Shown piece after piece: positions 62,563 through 64,000 of a DNA stretch of 64,000 nt. This DNA comes from Tranquillimonas rosea (GTDB lineage: Bacteria > Pseudomonadota > Alphaproteobacteria > Rhodobacterales > Rhodobacteraceae). Position 1 is the first letter of the stretch, and each line of letters opens with the position of its first letter. The stretch is from NCBI RefSeq assembly GCF_900111315.1, contig NZ_FOGU01000001.1, positions 558,001 through 622,000 on the forward strand. Reading direction: 5' to 3'. The notes under the pieces were generated by a model. It did not search any database and had not been told where the DNA came from. It saw nothing but the letters and a program-made list of their open reading frames with translations. Both the position numbers and the translations under genes were made by a program.

Positions 62563-62674
62563 GCTGTCCGTTCCGACGCTCCTGCGCCGGACTGTCTACA
62601 GAGTGGCGGATTGGCCGAAGGAAGCGTCAGCAAAAATATTCAAACTGGATAGACTGATGTTCAGAACGGACAGC
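62563..62674. promoter_or_regulatory. Divergent control region with an 11-bp inverted repeat
   Basis: GCTGTCCGTTC (62563-62573) and GAACGGACAGC (62664-62674) are exact reverse complements 90 bases apart, in the 215-base gap between the divergent binding-protein and HTH-binding-protein fusion genes. Two similar but imperfect GGA(C/T)AG elements lie close by (around 62589 and 62646). Spacing and symmetry fit operator pairs for a looped repressor. Confidence 0.5.
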
Positions 62675-62699
62675 TCAGCCGTGTTGGCGGAGCGCCGAA

Positions 62700-64000
62700 A
62701 TGGACACGATGGGGTCAGCCGCCATGACCGACACCAAGAGATCCAGAATGGACATTTCGAACGCCCCCACATCCGCGCCCGGCGCGCCTCCGCAAGATGC
62801 GGACGGCGCGGCGCAGGGTGCGCGGACACGGGCGGATCTCCTGCACATGCTGGCGTTCATCGAAAGCCTCACGACCGAGCTCGACACGGGCCTGTCGCTC
62901 GGCGCGACGAACCCGTTCCTGAACATGGCCGCGCACCTGATGCGCCAACACCTCGAGGGCAAGCCGGTAACGCCCTCGTCGCTCGCCGCGGCGGCCGGGG
63001 TGCCCTACGCCACCGCCGTGCGCCGCGTGAACGACATGATCGCCGCCGGCCTGATCGACCAGCGGCCGAAGACGCGGACGGGCAAGAGCTTTTCCCTGCA
63101 CCCCTCGGCCCGGCTGATCGACGACTGGACCCAGATGTCGGATCGGGTCCGCCGCCTGGGCGAGCGCAGCTTCGGCGGCACCTCGGACCGGGACACGCGC
63201 GACTACTATTTCGGCGGTTCGTACATGGCGGGACACTCGATCCAGCCGCCGCGCGTGCTGCACGATCCCCTGACCCTGCCCGGTGGCCTGCGAATTCTGG
63301 TCCACGGCGACCCGACCTTCATGGTCATGGACAACCTCAAGCGGCAGTTCGAGCAGCTCATCGGCTGCAAGATCAGCCAGCGCGCCTTCTCCATCGACCG
63401 GCTGCACGACGAGGCGCTACGCAACGCCGAGCGGCGCACCTCTCTCTACGACATCATCGCCGTCGATCTGCCGTGGATCGGCGAATTCGCGGAAAAGGGC
63501 GTGCTGCTGCCGCTGGACGAGGTGCTCGACACCGACCGGCTCGATCCCGGCGACTTCCACCCGGCGGGCTGGAACGCGACGCACTGGCGCGGACGGCCCT
63601 ACGGCGTGCCCAGCCAGACGACGCCCGAGTTGCTGTTCTACCGCCGCGACCTCTTCGCAGAGGCGGGAATGGAACCGCCAACCACAACCGACGCGGTACT
63701 CTCCGCCGCGCGCGAGTTCCACGATCCCACGGCCGGCCGTTACGGAATCGCGTGGAACGCCGCGCGGGGCACCGCGCTCGGCCACCAGTTCATGATGATC
63801 ATGGCGGCCTTCGGGCAGCCGGTCCTCGACCTGCCCGCCATCGCCGGCGGCTTCGACACCCGCCACCTGCACGAGGGCGGTCACCGTCCGATGCTGGATT
63901 CGCCCGGCGCGCTCCAAGCGGCCGAGTACCTGATGGAGCTGATGAAGTACTCACCGCCCGACATCCTCTCGATGTCGTGGTACGAGCGGGTCCGCCCCTA
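62700..64000 (+). CDS. Fusion of an N-terminal winged helix and a MalE-like solute-binding domain (C-terminus cut by window edge)
   Basis: About 433 residues are visible and continue past the right edge. Residues 1-45 are polar. Residues 85-135 (PVTPSSLAAAAGVPYATAVRRV, NDMIAAGLIDQRPKTRTGKSFSLH) form a MarR/GntR-like winged helix-turn-helix. From about 195 (GLRILVHGDPTFMVMDNLKRQFEQLIGCK, IIAVDLPWIGEFAEKGVLLPLDEVL, WRGRPYGVPSQTTPELLFYRRDLF, YGIAWNAARG) the sequence is a family 1 extracellular solute-binding domain. There is no signal peptide, so it should be cytoplasmic and act as a ligand-sensing regulator. The start at 62700 has GGAG seven bases upstream; ATGs at 62709, 62724 and 62748 are alternatives. 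It is divergent from the sugar ABC operon. Confidence 0.78.
   Translation, partial: MDTMGSAAMTDTKRSRMDISNAPTSAPGAPPQDADGAAQGARTRADLLHMLAFIESLTTELDTGLSLGATNPFLNMAAHLMRQHLEGKPVTPSSLAAAAGVPYATAVRRVNDMIAAGLIDQRPKTRTGKSFSLHPSARLIDDWTQMSDRVRRLGERSFGGTSDRDTRDYYFGGSYMAGHSIQPPRVLHDPLTLPGGLRILVHGDPTFMVMDNLKRQFEQLIGCKISQRAFSIDRLHDEALRNAERRTSLYDIIAVDLPWIGEFAEKGVLLPLDEVLDTDRLDPGDFHPAGWNATHWRGRPYGVPSQTTPELLFYRRDLFAEAGMEPPTTTDAVLSAAREFHDPTAGRYGIAWNAARGTALGHQFMMIMAAFGQPVLDLPAIAGGFDTRHLHEGGHRPMLDSPGALQAAEYLMELMKYSPPDILSMSWYERVRP

Overview
The window is about 64 kb of high-GC chromosomal DNA from an alphaproteobacterium, most likely a member of the Rhodobacterales (Roseobacter/Rhodobacter group). The evidence is the family repertoire (DUF6476, DUF6324, MmcB, an RpoH I-like sigma factor), a tRNA-His that lacks G-1 and carries A73, and the close-packed housekeeping operons. 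I see no insertion sequence, integrase, prophage or CRISPR array. The many long antisense reading frames are GC-driven shadows and are left out.

Layout. 1-2.6 kb: the tail of a minus-strand catabolic group (D-lyxose isomerase cut by the left edge, a flavodoxin-fold protein, a gamma-Glu-GABA hydrolase-like amidotransferase) and two tiny genes. 2.6-16.4 kb: peptidases PepN and PepF, a DJ-1/PfpI protein, a lysophospholipid acyltransferase, two tandem transglycosylase-like genes, GatB, an ATP-dependent DNA ligase, an amidohydrolase, a Gfo/Idh oxidoreductase and a VOC protein. 16.4-24.3 kb: RpoH behind a promoter with an operator-like palindrome, RluD head-to-head with DUF6476, a capsule-type glycosyltransferase, tRNA-His, MmcB, a candidate structured RNA, and a two-gene membrane/ClpP-like pair of unknown role. 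24.3-34 kb: riboflavin genes (nrdR-ribD and ribE-unknown-ribB-ribH-nusB, all minus strand) split by a plus-strand capsule block (KpsS, KpsD-like exporter, KpsC).

34-50.4 kb: an SDR, YjbQ, an AI-2E type permease, rpoD and dnaG, three Tad/TadG-type surface genes, glutamate dehydrogenase, homoserine dehydrogenase, GlpX, RecJ and tRNA-Glu. 50.4-55.5 kb: a block that looks like part of an oxygen/metal response: a small HTH protein and an intracellular PHB depolymerase flanking a perfect FNR-type box, a DksA/TraR zinc-finger protein behind a weaker FNR-like box, and a Zn/Cd-type P-type ATPase behind a MerR-type long-spacer promoter.

55.5-64 kb: a seven-gene minus-strand sugar-uptake and catabolism operon (ABC binding protein, SDR, two permeases, double ATPase, beta-hydroxyacid dehydrogenase, ThuA). 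It diverges from a plus-strand gene, cut by the right edge, that joins an N-terminal winged helix to a MalE-like solute-binding domain and has no signal peptide. That fusion looks like a one-component sugar sensor for the operon and is the most unusual thing in the window.
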